Assembly: GCA_051294375.1 (NCBI GenBank) | Contig: CM119266.1 | Span: forward strand, 20,438,780-20,502,779 | Reading direction: 5' to 3' | Source of the DNA: Paraspadella gotoi | Lineage: Eukaryota > Chaetognatha | DNA length: 64,000 bases | Part shown: positions 62,481 through 64,000 of the stretch, one piece after another | How the letters are laid out: each line of letters starts with the position of its first letter | Numbering within the stretch: the stretch's first letter is position 1 | The notes under the pieces: generated by a model | What the model was told of the DNA's origin: nothing | Seen by the model: only the letters and a program-made list of their open reading frames with translations | Database searches by the model: none | Position numbers and translations under genes: made by a program

Positions 62481-62566
62481 AGTCGTCGTTGTTGTTGTCG
62501 TCGTCGTCGACGCAGCAGCCGTCGTTCCTCTCGTCGTCGTCATGGTCGTCGTCGTCGTCGTCGTCA
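62481..62566. repeat. imperfect (GTC)n tract
   Basis: Two GTC clusters joined by a GACGCAGCAGCC segment. Overlapping Arg-, Ser- and Val-rich frames are its translations. Confidence 0.88.
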
Positions 62567-63589
62567 CGGAGGAAGTGATCTCGTTCCTTCCCTTTTTCCC
62601 TCCGTCGTTATTGCCGCGTATCGCGGGCTCGGTTTATGGCTAAATGATCATGTGATCCCAGGAACATGTGATTCTTGGGAAAAGTTCACATTAGATTTTC
62701 CACCCTACTCCCTCGTCCACCTCATCAGTCACCACCCTCCCTATCCCCTTTTCCACCCAACCCCCTCGACCACCTAACCACCCTCACTGCCTCCTTTTCC
62801 ACCCTCTCCGCTTCGCTTCTCCTTCGCCACATTTCATCGTGAAAGATGTTTTACTTGAAATGGTCGTCGCCATTCGAATATATTTCCTATTTTCCCTCTC
62901 GGAACAACTCTATAACTTACTTTTCGGTCGGTCGGTCTATCCTACTAATAATTTTACTGCTATATCAATTATGTTTATTGAGTATGAAGGTCAGGTACCA
63001 TGAGACTTTTGATGTATTTTTATACTTGTGAAGTCGCATGATATTTTTAAAAATTTAATAAAACTCACAAAATACAGAATGATTTTAAGTAATACTTGGC
63101 AGACTAGTAAGGTATGAGTAAATTATTTCATACTTGTTTAGTCACGTAACTCTGCAGAATTATAGTCACGTGATTCTAAATTAATTTATACAATATTTTG
63201 TATAATATTTGGTCATTTTAGTTTTGCGGACAAATGATATATATTTTATTGTTATATAGTTACGTGATTACCCGGAAATACACGTAAAAAGAAAGTTACT
63301 GGGGCGCAACACATTGGATTCACCGTTGGTGTTTTTATACATTTTAGCACAACTCTTAACATTATTTTTTCTCAAAAATTTCGCTATTTATTCGATTTCT
63401 GAGCGAAGGCGTTTTCTTTTTCCACGAAGTCGTTTCAATCATAATTCTCTTTTTTTTTTTTTGACAAAACATAAACTTTTTCGAGAAAATTTTTAAATTC
63501 GTCTGCGCGTTTTAAGTCTTCGCCGTGGAATTTTTATTTAGCCAAAGTGGTAAGGGAGTTTTGGGTAAGGAGCGGAGGGGCGGGCCGGG
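62567..63589. other. AT-rich DNA with repeated CACGTG-like sites
   Basis: AT-rich from about 62,860. E-box-like sites: GTCACGTAAC at 63141, GTCACGTGAT at 63165-63174 and GTTACGTGAT at 63259-63268, plus looser CATGTGAT at 62648 and 62666. No gene recognised. Confidence 0.45.
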
Positions 63590-63740
63590 NNNNNNNNNNN
63601 NNNNNNNNNNNNNNNNNNNNNNNNNNNNNNNNNNNNNNNNNNNNNNNNNNNNNNNNNNNNNNNNNNNNNNNNNNNNNNNNNNNNNNNNNNNNNNNNNNNN
63701 NNNNNNNNNNNNNNNNNNNNNNNNNNNNNNNNNNNNNNNN
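63590..63740. other. assembly gap, 151 N
   Basis: Preceded by a short GC-rich run (GGAGGGGCGGGCCGGG). Confidence 0.99.
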
Positions 63741-64000
63741 TGTGTCATTCCGTTAAAGTCTCAACTCCCGTATTTTTTTCTTGTGTTATTCTTTTCATTT
63801 TTTTTGCGAGTGACTCCGTTGTCATATTTCACTCGGAGGCGCGAATCGCCAAAAGTGGGAATCGATCCAAGCGGAAAAAAAGAAGAAGATGAGAAGGAAA
63901 AATAAAAGGAAGGAGAAAAGAAGATTAGGTAAAGAAATAAAAGGAAGGAGAGAAGAAGAGAAGAAAAGAATAATTGAAGAAGTGTCCGGGAAGTCGGGGC
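63741..64000. other. window end, purine-rich
   Basis: AT-rich then GGAAGAGAA-type purine-rich sequence, like the start of the window. Nothing recognised. Confidence 0.5.

Overview
The window looks like a draft-assembly scaffold from a eukaryote, most likely an invertebrate animal. I see long (GA)n/(CT)n tracts, (TTA)n/(TAA)n tracts, many CpG-containing (GTC)n/(GAC)n tracts, minisatellites, long homopurine and homopyrimidine stretches, 24 runs of N, and no dense coding. A CpG-rich arthropod genome would fit, but no gene here fixes the taxon. I found no protein-coding gene, tRNA, rRNA or CRISPR array that I can defend. Almost every open frame is simple-repeat translation or lies in what looks like uncorrected long-read sequence. 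None of the material resembles an operon or a bacterial or viral gene cluster.

Layout. 1-6.2 kb: purine- and AT-rich DNA with microsatellites. 6.2-8.5 kb: a gap, 27-bp and 24-bp tandem repeats, then a ~0.6 kb unit present twice, the second time in a noisy form. 8.5-13.6 kb: a GC-rich patch with a CRE and an RFX X-box, an 8-bp minisatellite, gaps and interrupted GA/CT blocks. 13,650-23,891: left arm of a base-perfect inverted repeat. 23.9-30.6 kb: a second, shorter version of much of the arm content. 30.8-36.5 kb: a direct-repeat pair enclosing a unique AT-rich block and a CpG-rich island (33.2-34.5 kb). 36,474-46,715: right arm. 46.7-48.0 kb: noisy copies of sequence found at 13.4-13.65 kb and 36.0-36.5 kb. 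48-51.6 kb: mostly gaps, with a GC-rich patch and another X-box. 51.65-51.97 kb: a short insertion flanked by 22-bp direct repeats next to a long (TAA)n. 52-56 kb: microsatellites and AT-rich DNA. 56.4-58.3 kb: a ~0.95 kb unit duplicated across a 25-N gap. 58.5-64 kb: GA/CT tracts, a 10-bp and a 24-bp minisatellite, gaps and AT-rich DNA.

The dominant signal is the 10,242-bp inverted repeat. Paired positions sum to 60,365 along both arms, so there is no indel between them. The arms look like raw long-read sequence: they align collinearly, with many extra bases, to the 24.8-30.6 kb segment between them. Arm 1 ends at a 25-N gap. Seven gaps are exactly 25 N, a length some long-read gap fillers use for gaps they could not close, and most of these sit beside duplicated or noisy sequence. 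I therefore think the palindrome is more likely one read consensus inserted at two places than a real large palindrome, though the sequence alone cannot prove it.

Signals that may be biological: three RFX X-box palindromes in GC-rich patches, two GTCACGTGAC palindromes 268 bp apart, a possible short tRNA-related insertion with a 22-bp target duplication, and a 24-bp minisatellite whose units fall into two strictly linked sequence types.
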